Origin: Bactericera cockerelli
Lineage: Eukaryota > Arthropoda > Insecta > Hemiptera > Triozidae
Direction of reading: 5' to 3'
Length of the DNA: 64,000 nt
NCBI GenBank assembly: GCA_024516035.1
Contig: CM044957.1
Span: 46,978,300-47,042,299 of the forward strand
This document shows, piece by piece, positions 33,201 to 45,100 of this stretch. Below the pieces are notes generated by a model. It did not search any database. It worked only from the letters and a program-made list of their open reading frames with translations, and was not told where the DNA came from. Within the stretch, counting starts at the first letter, position 1. Every line of letters starts with the position of its first letter. Position numbers and translations under genes: made by a program.

Positions 33201-35259
33201 TCGGGATGGCCATGTCTTTTTTTATTATTTTTTTTTTTAAGGCTGAGAGAGTGGATGGGGGAGTTAATTTTCTTGAAAATTTCAATATCTGTTACATTGG
33301 TAACAAACAACCCAGGGGTTGTTGTTACCAATAGATAGGTAGATAAAAATATTTGAGATAGAGATATTATAAAAGTGATTAACCTTGAAATATCTTTATA
33401 GAAATTATAATTCCTGATATTGGGCCAAATATACAATACCAAATACTTACGTAAAAAGAGAACAAAAAAAGAACAATCTTGAACCCCAGTGAAAAAATCC
33501 TTTTCCAAAACTTTGGGCCATATATCTCGTCAATACATTCTAAAACAAACAAAAGAAATACAGGCAGTATTAATAATTAACTAGTCAGTATTAAAATGGA
33601 AAGAAATCAACTGGAGTATTATTATCTGACTGGTTTTAGAGATTCAGGTGGAAACACTGTGACCTAATGAGATCTATTGTTGTCAGTTGATACTATTTGG
33701 GTTTAAAGTCCTGATTATGGTTAGTCAGGACAGGATACACTCCATTTGCTAGGAATCATACCAGCTACCCACATTAATCTGTTGTGGGTTGGGTTGGGTC
33801 AGAAATAACAGCCTCAAGTGTAAAGAGGGAACAGAAAATTCTGCCCAACCCAGGATTGAAGATCTCTGGACCATGAGTAGTAGTCACAATAATTACTCAA
33901 CATTCCATATTATTTGAAAAGTGGTCCACTTCGAACACTGAATTTTCAAGACTTTTGTACATTTTATTTGGAAATGTGGATTTCGTTATTGTTCAAGGAA
34001 TGTGACCCGGTATTTTTTTTCTCTCAAATTGCTTACTTTTCAGCCACAGAACCAAGAAGAGTTCAGACTGCTCAAATAAAGGAACATTCTAGTGTTATTG
34101 TTGTTAACAATAATTATTTTTAACAAATAATTCACACTAACCTTAGCTTCTGAATGTGATACAAACATTTCACTATTTAATTTAGTAACAAAGGATTCAT
34201 ACTTCAATTGGGATTCTTTTAATCCTCCTACACAACCACCTACTAATGCAGCAAAGAGTCCTGTGTGTAATGTTGACAAAAGCTCCTTAGAGGGACTTCC
34301 AAATTCACTGTAACAGAAAATAATCAGTTTTATTTTATCAGAGCACAAAGCCAAGTTCCAGCAAGAACAGCAGTGTATCTTCACCTGGTTATTCACACAA
34401 TTACATCTTCTGTTCTATTGATCATGGAGCTATAAAATTAGGCAAATATGTTCTCTTAACATATAAACACATTGAAAGTCAAAAGTGGTGTTGTTTTAGG
34501 GAGAGTATATGATGAAATATGGACAACTTTTAAATTAACTTGTATGTTGGTCTGGAATAATGTGAATGTGATAGAATTTTTTTTAAGTAAACCAGTACTA
34601 TCAAACTAAAACAGAAGTTCAGTGACATCACTTAAGTTGAAAACCAAATTAATTAGATAGCTTCAGAGGACATTAATGTAGCAATTTTATTGGTAGAGAT
34701 CTATGTAAATTAAAAGGGGAAAAATGATAACCAGAACTTTTGCTCCTCAAGTTCTGTACAATAGTATTGGTTTCGTGAGTATATTGCCTTTAATTTCAAA
34801 TAAAAAATTCATTTACTTTTAATTGACAGGTCATTCATATCATTATTTCAAGACCATTTGTTAAATAAATAAAATAAAAGAAACATTTGGGTGAAATTTA
34901 GTAAAGTAACAGTGAAAAAAATCCCAATCCCTGGTTTTGTGTTTTTCAAGATCCGTAGAACCGAGATAAGTCATTTGGCCCAACCAATCAAAGATGTGTT
35001 GATTTTGAGTCAATGAATAAGTACAAATGGATTTCATATTTTAGGATTACTTAGAGAATAATAACAGCAATCAGTTATCAAATAAAGCTCACTCTGTTTT
35101 GAATATATCAAGAACTCTCTGGAAGTCAGTTCTTGTTTCCTTCTTGTCACTCTTTACTTCTGTCAAAGGAACATCTCGGTAGTTCTGTTCCCCACTAGGA
35201 AATATTCCTGGAAATATAGCTAAAGTTATCCATTTTTTACTCCCAAATCTCACAAACAT
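24254..35259 (-). CDS. TIMMDC1: TIMMDC1, complex I assembly factor of the TIM17 superfamily, complete
   Basis: Six exons on the minus strand: 35259-35093 (ATG at 35259), 34307-34142, 33539-33451, 31616-31483, 29212-29098 and 24410-24254 (TAA). They total 828 nt, giving 275 aa, with phases consistent throughout; human TIMMDC1 is 285 aa. Recognisable blocks: FGSPSKELLSTLHTGLFAAL with a glycine-rich first helix (LVGGCVGGLK); RYMAQSFGKGFFHWGSRLFF, corresponding to the family RYGWRWGWR region; FVVSGSATGAIYRIPMGARA, equivalent to the family FVIAGAVTGSLFR block; then a glycine-rich helix and a charged tail (NDARDQDAKERHS). The protein is expected in the mitochondrial inner membrane, building the membrane arm of complex I. 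Its introns hold the 24549-27900 foldback (last intron), the RLE LINE, SINEs and an RTE-like insertion. Without these the gene would be several kilobases shorter. It diverges from the small membrane protein gene at 37718. Confidence 0.93.
26820..27085 (-). mobile_element. SINE group A, inside the TTAA element
   Basis: ccgccactggtcgctgctca, actcacgaggtatgagtaga and the reversed head (ggatcgaactcaggtg). Confidence 0.6.
27205..27450 (+). mobile_element. SINE group A, diverged, inside the TTAA element
   Basis: gcattgcacgcatggtaacc, taggttcaaatctca and tacctcgtgaggaaaaatta, then the body end (cgcgctacccacaaaaattt). Confidence 0.6.
28345..28512 (-). mobile_element. SINE group G (5S-derived), diverged
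   Basis: cctgagttgggccaggaata, gagtggttacccaccaagtt, gaactgttgtattcaatgtg: the reversed 5S-like head and adjoining body. Confidence 0.55.
28595..28876 (-). mobile_element. SINE group A
   Basis: The head and proximal body (28733-28875) appear identical to 13943-14085. The distal body (ggtaatgcccccactggtcg) instead resembles the copy at 43430-43690. Confidence 0.8.
29240..29525 (+). mobile_element. SINE group B
   Basis: Head: acgcaattagctcggtggtt, with a degraded B box. Body: ccagtgcgctcgtgttgacc, catcagaggggaggcatgct, aaaaaggctgtgaaacactg. Confidence 0.7.
29645..29850 (+). mobile_element. SINE group D
   Basis: ggttaacgcgctagtctggt, ggttcgaatcccacccagtg (B box), then taataagactgagactaagc. 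Confidence 0.65.
30005..31285 (-). mobile_element. Non-LTR retrotransposon 3' part: RT thumb, CCHC-like knuckle, restriction-like endonuclease
   Basis: An uninterrupted 426-codon minus frame in a TIMMDC1 intron. Residues ~30-130 look like the end of a reverse transcriptase (LPVKMGGLGIRLTEDIALPA). Around residue 240 is a CxC-x9-H-x3-C knuckle (CHCEMEVDKTGQHGLSC). Then come RYSRHNELNQ, KRPDGMTLVPWKRG, WDATCVDTLA and KKCLKYKDL. This K-PD...D...K-KY order is that of the restriction-like endonuclease of R2/CRE/NeSL-type elements. The true N-terminus and RT catalytic core are absent here, so it is a 5'-truncated copy with an intact tail. I cannot name the clade. Confidence 0.75.
31853..32387 (+). 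mobile_element. RTE-like non-LTR retrotransposon, 5' truncated, with target duplication
   Basis: The open frame 31876-32355 encodes the typical C-terminal RT segment (YKTVVRPALMYSAETWAITK, RMRWFGHVERRD) and ends before a short GAA-rich tail. It is flanked by a perfect 15-bp duplication, AATCAGTTAATTCCT, at 31838-31852 and 32388-32402. It lies antisense in a TIMMDC1 intron. Confidence 0.85.
32450..32990 (+). repeat. Dispersed AT-rich repeat
   Basis: Starts with aattacttccgagaaatttg, aatattagaaatcgggagta (shared with 12058), then a segment like 18600 (cgtctgtcggtctgttaaaa) and gaaaatcggttcagtcgttt. Probably a fragment of an unidentified transposon. Confidence 0.4.
33685..33880 (-). mobile_element. 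SINE group F
   Basis: tttaaagtcctgattatggt, cataccagctacccacatta, then the reversed head (gattgaagatctctggacca). Confidence 0.5.
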
Positions 35260-35450
35260 ATTGGTTTCAATATCTAAAAAAAAAATTTATTAACCGGGTT
35301 GAACATTTCAATAAAATACCCACTTCAAACTTCAAGATAAAGTTAAAGAAATGTTTTGAATTTTCCCACCGAAACTGAATAATGTGAACAAAGCGTTGTT
35401 TCATCGTTAAAACCAATGGCGTATCCTCGCGCAAGACTGGTGTTGACAGG

Positions 35451-35528
35451 GTTAAAAAAACGTCACTGAACATTATTTTTCGAGAATATCCCTTTTTTTA
35501 TTTTCATCAAAAATCCCCTTTTTGACAT
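35451..35528 (-). promoter_or_regulatory. Intergenic element A, copy upstream of TIMMDC1
   Basis: Read on the minus strand, this matches 21234-21311 along its length by eye (AAAAAGGGGATTTTTGATG... TTCAGTGACGTTTTTTTAA), about 190 bp upstream of the TIMMDC1 ATG. Both copies have the same orientation relative to the gene that follows them. Confidence 0.35.
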
Positions 35529-35929
35529 TTTCCTTTATTATCAGTGATGTTTACATTATTTGATAACAGGATTTTTTTTATTGATTACCCTAGGAAGATT
35601 TTAGTAAGTGATAGTGATTACCTCTTTAATCATTTAGATCAGTGTACCGGTTGCAATAACTTGATTATTTTTATGTTATTTACCCACAATTTCTTATGTA
35701 TTTTGTAAAACTAACTTTTTTACAACCAATACTATAACTGTTAGTGCTTCAAGATCCAAGAAAGTAGGATCTGAATAGATGGTAAAGGGGAGGCTTTTTG
35801 AAACCCTTAACATTTGAGCTAGAACTGCCATAAAGTGATCAAATTGAGCCATTGGTGACTAACTCTCAACTGTAGTAGTAAGTGAGAAATTATAAATTGT
35901 ATTTTTTGTTACCCATCAACAAACTGACT

Positions 35930-36066
35930 TCAGTAGTGAGATAGATAAGGCAGCAGACTTGTAATGTAATCTGGCAATTGGTGGTTTCAAGACCCCCAAG
36001 TAAGCAAAAATTCAGTATGAGAAATTGTGATATCACAATTTTGCAAATAATACAAATATAATAACT
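35930..36066 (+). mobile_element. SINE group E
   Basis: gacttcagtagtgagataga, caattggtggtttcaagacc, then tacaaatataataacttt. Confidence 0.45.
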
Positions 36067-36254
36067 TTGTTTGGCACTCAGAAAACTATTAGTTTGAATC
36101 CAACACAAACACCTTCTAGTATGCATAAGATATGATGTTGGGCTAGGGGATTTTAAACAGTTTTACTAGACCCAGTTTCTCACTAGAGGACTATAGACAG
36201 AAGGGAATATCCAACCCTATCAAACCAGGCTGACTTGCAATTTTCAAAAGTTTT

Positions 36255-37402
36255 TTTTTATTTGGTTTTAATGTCACTTTCAACTGCATGGTCATATTAC
36301 AATGGGGGTGTTACTCTTGATTTGCTGGAATCTCACAAACCTGCTAGCCACATTAACCTCAGCCAGACATACGAGGTTTGGCTATTAAGTTCGTAGACGC
36401 GAGCCGCTACGCAAAAGCTGTCCATGCTAGGAAGATATGATGAACATATTTAGAAAGCTTCAAGTCTTGTGTTTTGATTGATAGCTGTCACATGACTGTA
36501 CTGTAATTAGTTCTGGTGTGATAGCCCGACGCGCAAGACACCTTTTTTAATTTTGCCGGAATTATGATTGATACAAATGTTGAGCAACGAGTGATTATTG
36601 AATTTTACGTAAAACTTGCTTGTAAAACTTTTTCTTTGTTAAAGATAGTGTACCAGGAGTCATGTTTGAAAAGATCAACTCTTTATAAGTGGTTTAAACG
36701 GTTTCAAGATGGTCAGGAAGATGTTGAGGACGATCCACGTCCTGGTCGCCCCCAAACCTCAAAAACTGACGAAAACATTGAAAAAATTTGTGTTATGATT
36801 CGTTCTGACCGTAGATTAACTCTAGGATTAATGGCTGATACACTTAAAATTAATAGATAATGTGTTAGACAAATTTTGCACGAAAATTTCAACATGACAA
36901 AAGTTTTCGCAAAAATGGTGCCATGCGCCAGTCCACAGTGCCTTCTCCGTGAAGACGTTCCTATCCAAGTACAACATCCCAGTGTTGGAACACCCTCCTT
37001 AATCACCCGACCTGGCCCCGTGTGACTTTTACTTGTTCCCAAAAATCAAATCTACCCTGAAAGGTACCAGATTTGACAGCGTAAATGACGTTAAGAAAAA
37101 ACCGGCAAAAGTCTTGAAAGGCCTCACACAAAATGACCTCCACCACTGTTTCGATTAATGAAAAATTTTCTTAGAACGTTGTAGGGATAGAGGAGGGTAG
37201 TACATTGAAGGGGATAACTACTAAAGTTGGGTAAGTTAAACACACATCGTTTTATGGAAAGAGTCTACGAATTTAATAGCCAAACCTCGTAGTTGAGTGG
37301 GAATGCCAGCATCATGAAGTCTTGACTACACTGTATGTTGCTTAACATTGGTAATCCTACTAGAACCAGTGCATTCAACATTCATTGATGCTGGCTTCAA
37401 GG
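36255..37402 (-). mobile_element. SINE group G (5S-derived) interrupted by mariner
   Basis: The left part, 36255-36369 (aatgtcactttcaactgcat, ctagccacattaacctcagc), continues at 37292-37402 (ttgacta, gttgcttaacattgg, accagtgcattcaacattca). Removing the mariner and one TA restores the group order. Confidence 0.65.
36372..37289 (+). mobile_element. mariner element, internally deleted, 918 bp
   Basis: TA duplications (36370-36371, 37290-37291) flank TIRs starting CGAGGTTTGGCTATTAA. The frame 36564-36860 encodes the N-terminal HTH part (STLYKWFKRFQDGQEDVEDD, DPRPGRPQTS). It ends at a stop, and the remaining C-terminal code resumes with SAFSVKTFLSKYN...SPDLAPCDFYLF. The segment with the first two catalytic aspartates is missing and the frame is broken, so it cannot encode an active transposase. 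Confidence 0.9.
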
Positions 37403-37717
37403 GTTTAATGGCTTATAAAGAAAAGCCCAAGCTCTAATGATGATTGATCACACATAGAATTATGTGGTTCAGAACAAGTCAACATTTCAATTTAAGCTGG
37501 CTGGAGACCATTACTCTCCTCTAGCTGTACGAACAACAATATTATGCATAAAATTTCTGAACAATAAGTTGTGTACAGCTGAGAATAAACAAACAATCTG
37601 AGAATAAACAATGGATATAATTAATTCACTAAAGAAAATGACCATTTATTTAGACCCCCCCTTTGATACAATTGCACACATTAAAACATATTTCCTTTGT
37701 ATACCTTTAAATTCCAG

Positions 37718-38926
37718 ATGTATTCTGTGGAATCAGATTTTTCAGACACTCTCATCAGATATGGACTCTATATAGGAACCATAATTCAAGTAGCATGTCT
37801 TGTGGTGGTTATTTTCAAACCTGAATCAACACCTGGGTCTAAGTATGGAGTAAGTATTTGTTTTATTTTTTGTTTTCATTAATTACAAAACTTTCTTTGT
37901 GATGTATTTTAAAAGAAGGGAGGGTAAATGAAGAAGTCAAAAATTGGAACTTTTCAGGACTGAAGAAACTAATCATAAAATTGTGAATATTTCAGAGATT
38001 TTAAGCAATAATTTAAGGTATAAAAAATGTACCTCACTGAATTATGACTCATAATTTTTACTTTATAATTTGCTTTGCTAATTATTATAATTTTGTACAT
38101 TTATCTTAATATACTAAATACAGGTAATATACCTACCTGCTTTGTGGACTTATTATTTTAAATGACTTTCACAAAATTGTCTGAATCTCAGAAGTATGAG
38201 ATACCACACCTAAGCCTTATAAATATCTACAATATGTATCCTACGTTGTACAATATTTCATCGATTTCTGTTCAGTAGTTTCTGAGATTTGTGTGTTGTG
38301 AGGAATGACAATAACAGATCACAACAAATAGACACAAAACCAACACCATGTCCAAAAAAGTAAAAAATAAAATAAAAACAAAGCCAGAAAAAGAAAGATA
38401 AAGAAACAGTCAAATTTTGTTCAAATAACCCAATCAGAGTGTGTTGTTTACCCAAATAACCCAATCATAGTGCAATTGAAGGGGAGATTTAGGTATTATG
38501 AGAGTTATAAAGCTTTCTGAAATGAATCTCTTAGCACACTTAAAAAATAAATAAAATAAAAACCCACCTCAAGTCATTTCAAATTATTTAACCACTGGTT
38601 CCAGCGTCATACAGTGTTATTATGAGTGTTTATAATTTACAATGATCTATCAGTTCTCTAAATTTCAAGTGTGTCAAGGCAGGCTGTGTAGAACAAGGCA
38701 GCACCATAAGTTGGGAAAAAGTAAATCTCTTTAATAAGAAAATTTACTAACATTATGTAAATTGTTATAGTCTTCATACAGTCATGTATTATTATTATTT
38801 TTATTTCAGTATGCCTCAGGTGACTTAAGTGAAGATGATTCTGATGATGTTTCACAAGTTAGTCCAAGAAGACCACAGCACTCACACCACCGATCTCGAA
38901 AGCAAGATAAGAAAAAGAGGCGTTAA
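37718..38926 (+). CDS. Small single-pass membrane protein, UPF0239 / anon-73B1-like
   Basis: Coding exons 37718-37849 (ATG, ends at GTAAGT) and 38810-38926 (TAA) encode 82 aa: 44 codons, then 38 plus stop. The N-terminal part is acidic (ESDFSDTLIRYGLYIG), followed by one membrane helix (TIIQVACLVVVIF), an acidic serine-rich linker (GDLSEDDSDDVSQ) and a basic end, QDKKKRR. The layout of LIRYGLYxG, one helix and a C-terminal KKKRR matches the Drosophila anon-73B1/UPF0239 family (about 87 aa), as recalled and not searched. Its function is unknown to me; the basic tail could be a cytosolic ER-type signal. The ATG directly follows an acceptor (aaattccag), so an upstream 5' exon is expected and could add residues. 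AATAAA at 39450-39455 fits a ~0.5-kb 3'UTR. Confidence 0.68.
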
Positions 38927-39449
38927 ATTTATTACTTGAAAGTCATTAAAAGAAATGATTTTGTGGTTATCTTTTCATCATCTATTCAACAGTGACTTTA
39001 ATCACCAAGAAGAAGAAGAATTTGTAGGATGGCAATGTGCAAGTTTGCATTTAAAGATAACCTTTGTTTTAAAGTTTGGTTGTGAAAAAATCAAGATCTT
39101 TTGATTCTATTCTTTAATGAAAAAAAAAAAAATGAAAAAAAAAAAATCTGAAAAAAAGTTACATCACCTTTCAGACACTGGTCATATGGAAATACATGGC
39201 AGAAGGGAATAACAACTAATGGTTCTCTAATTTTGTATTATCTCAATAGGTATTTTAGTAGGGTTTTTGGTCCTAATTTTTTGTTTTAATGTTTGTTTTT
39301 TTTAGTGTTTTTTTTACTTAAATAGTTTTATGCATTGATTTTATATTTTACTCTTATGTAAACGTTGGTTATGCACGTTGGCAACGTGCAGACTGATAAT
39401 ATTTATGCTATTGTGTGTGTATTTTATGCTTGAATAATTTTTATTTCTA

Positions 39450-39455
39450 AATAAA
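39450..39455 (+). terminator. Putative poly(A) signal of the UPF0239-like gene
   Basis: AATAAA (tttctaaataaaatg) lies about 520 nt downstream of the stop and just before the strand-convergent spacer. Confidence 0.45.
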
Positions 39456-39671
39456 ATGAGAAAGGAAATTACCTGTTCGAGTGAAATCCAACTGGTAATT
39501 TATTTATTTTCCACCTAAAATATTAGCATTAGTAGGTAAAAAAAGATTCTCATCTTTTTTTAATGGCTTTGTTAAACGTGGCAGGATTCTCCCAAGGGAG
39601 CTCTTCCACCCAATCACCGGTATCCTTGGTTTAGAACCCTTAGATTAAAAAGACAAATGCTATTAAATTAA

Positions 39672-39945
39672 ATTGCCATGCGGAAGGTTTCGGGTTCGCT
39701 CTCCCGTGCCGACAAAAAATTGTATTCTTAATTTGGTTACAATTGTTCGTAAGGGATACCTTCCGGTGCGCTCGTGTTGACCCAGCACCTAAATGGGAAG
39801 TATTGTGTCACTTCTCGCCCATCAGAGGGGAGGCATACTACGGGATGGACAGGCTACAACACAGACCACAAGCGTCTACAGTAGCTCCTGTTTCATAGCT
39901 ATGAAATAGAAAAGGCTGGAAACACTCATCTTTAAAATAAAAAAA
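39672..39945 (+). mobile_element. SINE group B
   Basis: ccatgcggaaggtttcgggt, ccggtgcgctcgtgttgacc, catcagaggggaggcatact, aagcgtctacagtagctcct. Confidence 0.75.
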
Positions 39946-39949
39946 ATCC

Positions 39950-40530
39950 CTCAGTACTTATTAGTTGGCACAAATAGCAATGTTTCCAATTTATAACAAG
40001 AAGTTGGTTTGATCACCCACAGTCCATTGTGCTATCTTTGTATAACAGAGTTAGAAGTCCCAGATTCTTTTTAGGGTGTCAGAGCTGGAAAGAATCAGGT
40101 AATGTCATCAAGAGATATGATGGTAAAAATAGGATTTAAAGAGGAAGTAAACTCCATTTTTAGCTCCATTTCCCCTATGGGAGGAGCTTTTTTTGCTGGC
40201 TTGAGAAAGTCAAAGTACTATACTATTTGGAATGAGGAGAGCCTAATTTTTCCAGAAAATGTTATCTGAAATCACCAACAAATTAAAAAAAAAAAACTTG
40301 CCTCAAAAGAGAGTACCATAGCATAAATTGTTGTAGACAAAAGGACTTGCTGTCTCCTGCAATAAACTATGAGTATTACACTTCATAATTTTTTGTTGTT
40401 GTGAGATAGAATAGCCGTTCTCGAACTAAATTCTAGTACCTGACCTACTGCACATTTTGGGCACCAAGGTTTTTAAACAGTTCATTGAAATTAAGAGACC
40501 GTGTTTGGTTAAGGAAAGTTATATTAATAA
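39950..40530. other. Spacer between UPF0239-like gene and WDR44, nothing recognised
   Basis: AT-rich, with no open frame, tRNA-like head or terminal repeat seen. 40745-42106 is likewise unremarkable and should include the WDR44 3'UTR. Confidence 0.4.
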
Positions 40531-40534
40531 TAAT

Positions 40535-40742
40535 AATAACACTCTTTAGTGGAAGGTAACCACCAGGCGAGGTTAATGGATAAAGCATTTTCTACCACCT
40601 TACCATCAGTCTTATTATTATGTGGCCACAAACTCAAATTACTGAGGAAAAATTCATGCACTGGGTGGGATTCGAACCAACTGATCCCTACGCTACCTAG
40701 ATTACCAGACTAGCGCGTTAACCACTTGACTACCAATGCACA
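40535..40742 (-). mobile_element. SINE group D
   Basis: taataacactctttagtgga, accaccaggcgaggttaatg, the reversed B box (gtgggattcgaaccaac) and agactagcgcgttaaccact. Confidence 0.75.
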
Positions 40743-42106
40743 TTAAGACTGAACGCTTCAACTCGCTCGTTCGCGATGATAGTAAACATACTTAACAAAA
40801 TACAAACATCTATTTTTAGGGACCCATGTCTTCACAAAACATTTAGAGCTTAGACCTTTTCCTGGGTTTCAATAATAAGTGTGTGAAAAATTTGGTCTAG
40901 ATCAGTCAAGGCAAGACATAAGAACATGCAGATAAAAAAAATGATTGAACAAATCTGACAACAATAAAATCTAGTTGGAATATATTTTTAAAAAATTACA
41001 GGTATAATAACAAAAAGCAATCTGAAAACTAAAAATTATAATGGTCAACTTCTCAAAGAACATGGTACACAATACATTAAATTGTATTTTTAAGTGTAAC
41101 ATTTCTACCTCGTTATTCAATAATAATCACATGTACAAATAATACAAAAAAATATATCGGAATATCAAGGAAGGTAATTATTTCAGGATTAATTCCACAA
41201 GTCCAACTGATGTTATAAAGGCAATTAAAAAAATAAACTCAGCACTAATTTGTATGGCATATTAATTAAAGTAATCAAACAATGGTATCATAATATATTA
41301 ACAAAATTATTTTATATGTATGTATAATAATATTTATACAAATAAGAGAATATGCCGAAAGTTTCAAATTAACAAAGATCAATTTAAGTAGAATATAATC
41401 AGCAGCAGTCATTAAACTTCATGTGAGCCAATAGTGTAGATGTTTTATTTTTTAATCTAGTTATCAAACAAAAGAAAAAACTGATCCTAAAAATTAGAGT
41501 CCATATGAAAAATGACTTAAAAACAAATATTATTTTTTCAGATATAAAATAATAGCTGCCATCCGTCATTTTCTGGCCAGTCAGGTTTTTCTCCATGGCT
41601 AACATCCGATTTGAATTTTTTTCTTTCCTTGTTCTTTTTATTATGGAAAAAAAATGCTTAAAAAAATTGATGGTTAGTTTTCCTAGCCAAATTAGAGTCT
41701 AGATCCAAAGAATAAGGTGTCACGCAATATGTCCTTGATTCAAAAAACTGAGCACAAACTAACTTTAAAATTTAAAGTGGCGGACTTCTAAAACACAAGT
41801 AATAATATAACGAACCGTAAAAGGGAATAACCTTTTAATGCACTATCGGTGAGCTACCTTGAATTGTTTTTATAGTCTAACCGAGTTAGTAAGTAAGTTA
41901 TTAATTGTGTCATTATTTTATGCAAATGTTTTATATGTCTCCTTGGCAATTCAGAATTGTTTTTGGACGTTTGATAGTACCAACTGAGAAGTGAAAATAT
42001 TAGTGTTATTAGTGTAGCTGTAGGTATTAATGTAGGTACTTTTGAAATTTGCGAATATGACGACTGGAAATAAAAGTTAAATGCATTCCAAAGGTAAAAT
42101 AACTAA

Positions 42107-45100
42107 CTAGGCTAAGGCAGACACTGGTAGTGAGCTGTGCTTTGGCTTCGTTTTATTCAGAAACACTCGGATGATACCGTTGAAATCTGCGCTGACTAGG
42201 ACATAGCCTGAGCTTTCTGATCTATCAGGTTCCATCTGACCGAAAATAATTTCCGGGCAGGGCGCAAACACAGCGCAAGTCACCACAGCATTGTGCGCTT
42301 TGATGCCTTCCCAGAAGTCATTCCTGTCTCTCCTCACGGATGAGAACTTGGCATAGTCGTGGTGGGTCTTCCAGATGTAAATGCATTGGTTCTCAGAGCC
42401 CGACACTATGTACTTCCCGTCGTGACTGAAACTCGCCTTGATCTGACTGCTCACATTCACGTAACCCTTGTATTTACACGACAAATTCAAATCTCTAAGA
42501 TCGTAAAGCCGAATTCTACTATCATTGGAAGTGACGAGTATTTTGTCTTCGCCAGGCATGGGCTCAATGCCGCTGATCTTCCTACCCGTGGCATTCTTCC
42601 CACGCGTGGATCTCACGTGTATCTGTGTGTGATACTTGAGCTGGTCTGTGGTGTAGAATATACACCTCCCATCATAGGAGCCCACCACCGCGAACTTCCC
42701 ATTCTCACAGAAGTTGGCCGCTGTTATCAGCTTGGTCTGGCCCTCCACCTCATTCCACACAGCTACTTTCTTGTCAGGTATATTCCACAGTCTGAGCTTA
42801 CCATCTAACGAACCACTCAAGAAATACCGATCATCTCTGGGATGGAAACATATGGCCGTAACGAAATCGATATGCTGAAAACAACAAAGACATTCTTTGC
42901 GGGAAATATGCCATAACCGTACGGTCTTGTCCATTGATGATGAAAGCACAAAATAGTTCTTGCTCCAAGCAACATCTAGTAGATCGGACGTGTGTCCCAC
43001 GTATGTGCAGAATGGTTTCGGCATGAAGGGGTTTCTATCGTTGTGCAATGTTTCGAAGCTAGCACTGGCGTTGGGGTCGTCCGAGGATTGTTGAGACACG
43101 AGAGATTCCTGAGACGGTGTAGGGGACACCTTCTCGGCGTTGTACTTGGTCCTCATGTCCTGGAAGTAGGAGTAGGCGTTCCGCACGACCCACACCCTCA
43201 GCACCCTGTCCTGCCCTGCCGTGGCCAGCAGTCTGCCACACACAGAGAACTTCATGCACCACACGGGACCTCTGTGCTCTCCATTCAGCTCCTGGCAAAC
43301 AACAGAGAGATAGGTTATAATAAATACCTCGTGAGGAAAAATGAGTAGTTATTTTTGTATGAGTAAGAAAAGTTACCCGCCCTGCAAGAACCAGACGTGA
43401 TTGCCAGTACTAAAGCTTCGAACAACACGACCACCTCTAGCGCTGGGAATTGCATGCATGGTGACCTGGGTTCGATCCCCGGCGGGGCAGGAATTTCTCT
43501 GATCTGTACTTCGATGTTCGGGGTCCACTCATACCTCGTGAGAAAAAATGAGTAGTTACTTTTGTATGAGTAACGACCAGTGGCGGCATTACCAGAGTAA
43601 AAAGAAATTAATGTAATAGAATTCGAAAAGTGAAGGAGTCTCTTAGTAATGCTGCGCTATCCACAAAAATTGTGAAGAGGCCTTGTGCTTCACCACAAAT
43701 AAAATCATACATACATTCGAACCTGGATACATTAAAACTCAACGGACGGAACAAAAAGTCTATTATAAAGAGGTTTCTAATATAGCCAGTTCTCTATTAC
43801 ACATAAACAGGTGACGCAGTGATCTGCAATTTTCTCTATAATAAAGATTTTTCTACTATACTCAGGTTCGATTGTAATAATAATAATAACATCGTCTTAT
43901 TTGTACTGCTAATGTGGTCAATACGCCAATCAAGCAACACCAAAACTCAAAGCTCTGACTTTTTCAATACCAAATTTCAAGTAGTAACTGAAATTTTTAG
44001 AGTATGTTCCTTACAAGCAGAATGTGGTCCTTACAAGCCAGGAATATAATGTGAAAATTTCAGTTCGATTGGACAAAAAATGCAGCTTTTATGGCGAAAA
44101 GAAATTTTGATCCACATCTTAACCTAGCTTGACGTTGCTTAACATAGTGTCATTTTTGTCCATTGATAGCCAAACACGTAAGGAACATACCCTGAAAATT
44201 TCAGCTCGTATATAGACAAAAATTCCAGCTTTTATGGCGAAAAGATTGGCTAACCCTTAACACATTGCGTGCCACGTCACACTATAGAGTGTGACAGTGC
44301 ACTTGCCATCTAGAGTGTGACCAAACATGCAACGTCACACCGTATTGTGTGACATGGTGTCTGGAGAAACATGAAATTAAAATTCTCTTGCACTTCTGGC
44401 CCTGTCACACTCTACAGTGTGACCAGAGAAATTGACCAAAATTCGGCTGGTCCCTGGGGAAACATTCACAAATAAGGCTTGGCACGCAATGTGTTAAAAA
44501 AAAAAAGCAATACCTGGACATGCTGCAGCGACTCAAAGTCGAACGGCCCCTTGTGACTGTTGGACGCCTTCAGCTTGATCCCCTCCCCCTGTGGATTCAC
44601 CTCATCCACAATGTCCATCACGTCCTCCTTGTGCCTGTGCGCGATGTTCTTCGCCTTGTCCATCGTCTTCTTCACGGTGGAGCCTAGGAAGCGCTTCAGC
44701 TGGGCCGTCTTCCGTTTCACCCGGCCCGAGCTGCTGTCCTGATAGTCTTCCGTCTGGAACGAGAAAAAAATTGGAGTATTTTTTTTTAAATGCCAAAAAA
44801 CAATCTTTTTAGAGGGAGAAAGAAAAAAATGTAATAATAATAATAATAATAGAAAATCTTATAAGGGCAAAGTTTTATAAGTAAAGCTATTAAGCCCAGA
44901 ACAAAATTATGAGGTTATGTAATTATGAGGTTAATAGAGAAAAAAACATCAATTTCAGCTTTAAATGAGTTTGTGGATGGAGCATTAATCATGGTATCAG
45001 TTAATGAATTCCAGTTACAATTTTTTTCCTTTTCTTTTTTAACAAAAATGAAACACCTCCTTAGGTTTCGCGAGCTGCTAAAAAAAATATATATATTTTT

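Noticed and set aside
37697..37717. Upstream in-frame extension of the UPF0239-like protein
   Set aside because: The segment is the polypyrimidine tract and acceptor of the exon, so it is intronic.
42359..43348. Plus-strand open frames opposite the WDR44 last exon
   Set aside because: Antisense shadows of a strongly conserved WD-repeat exon.
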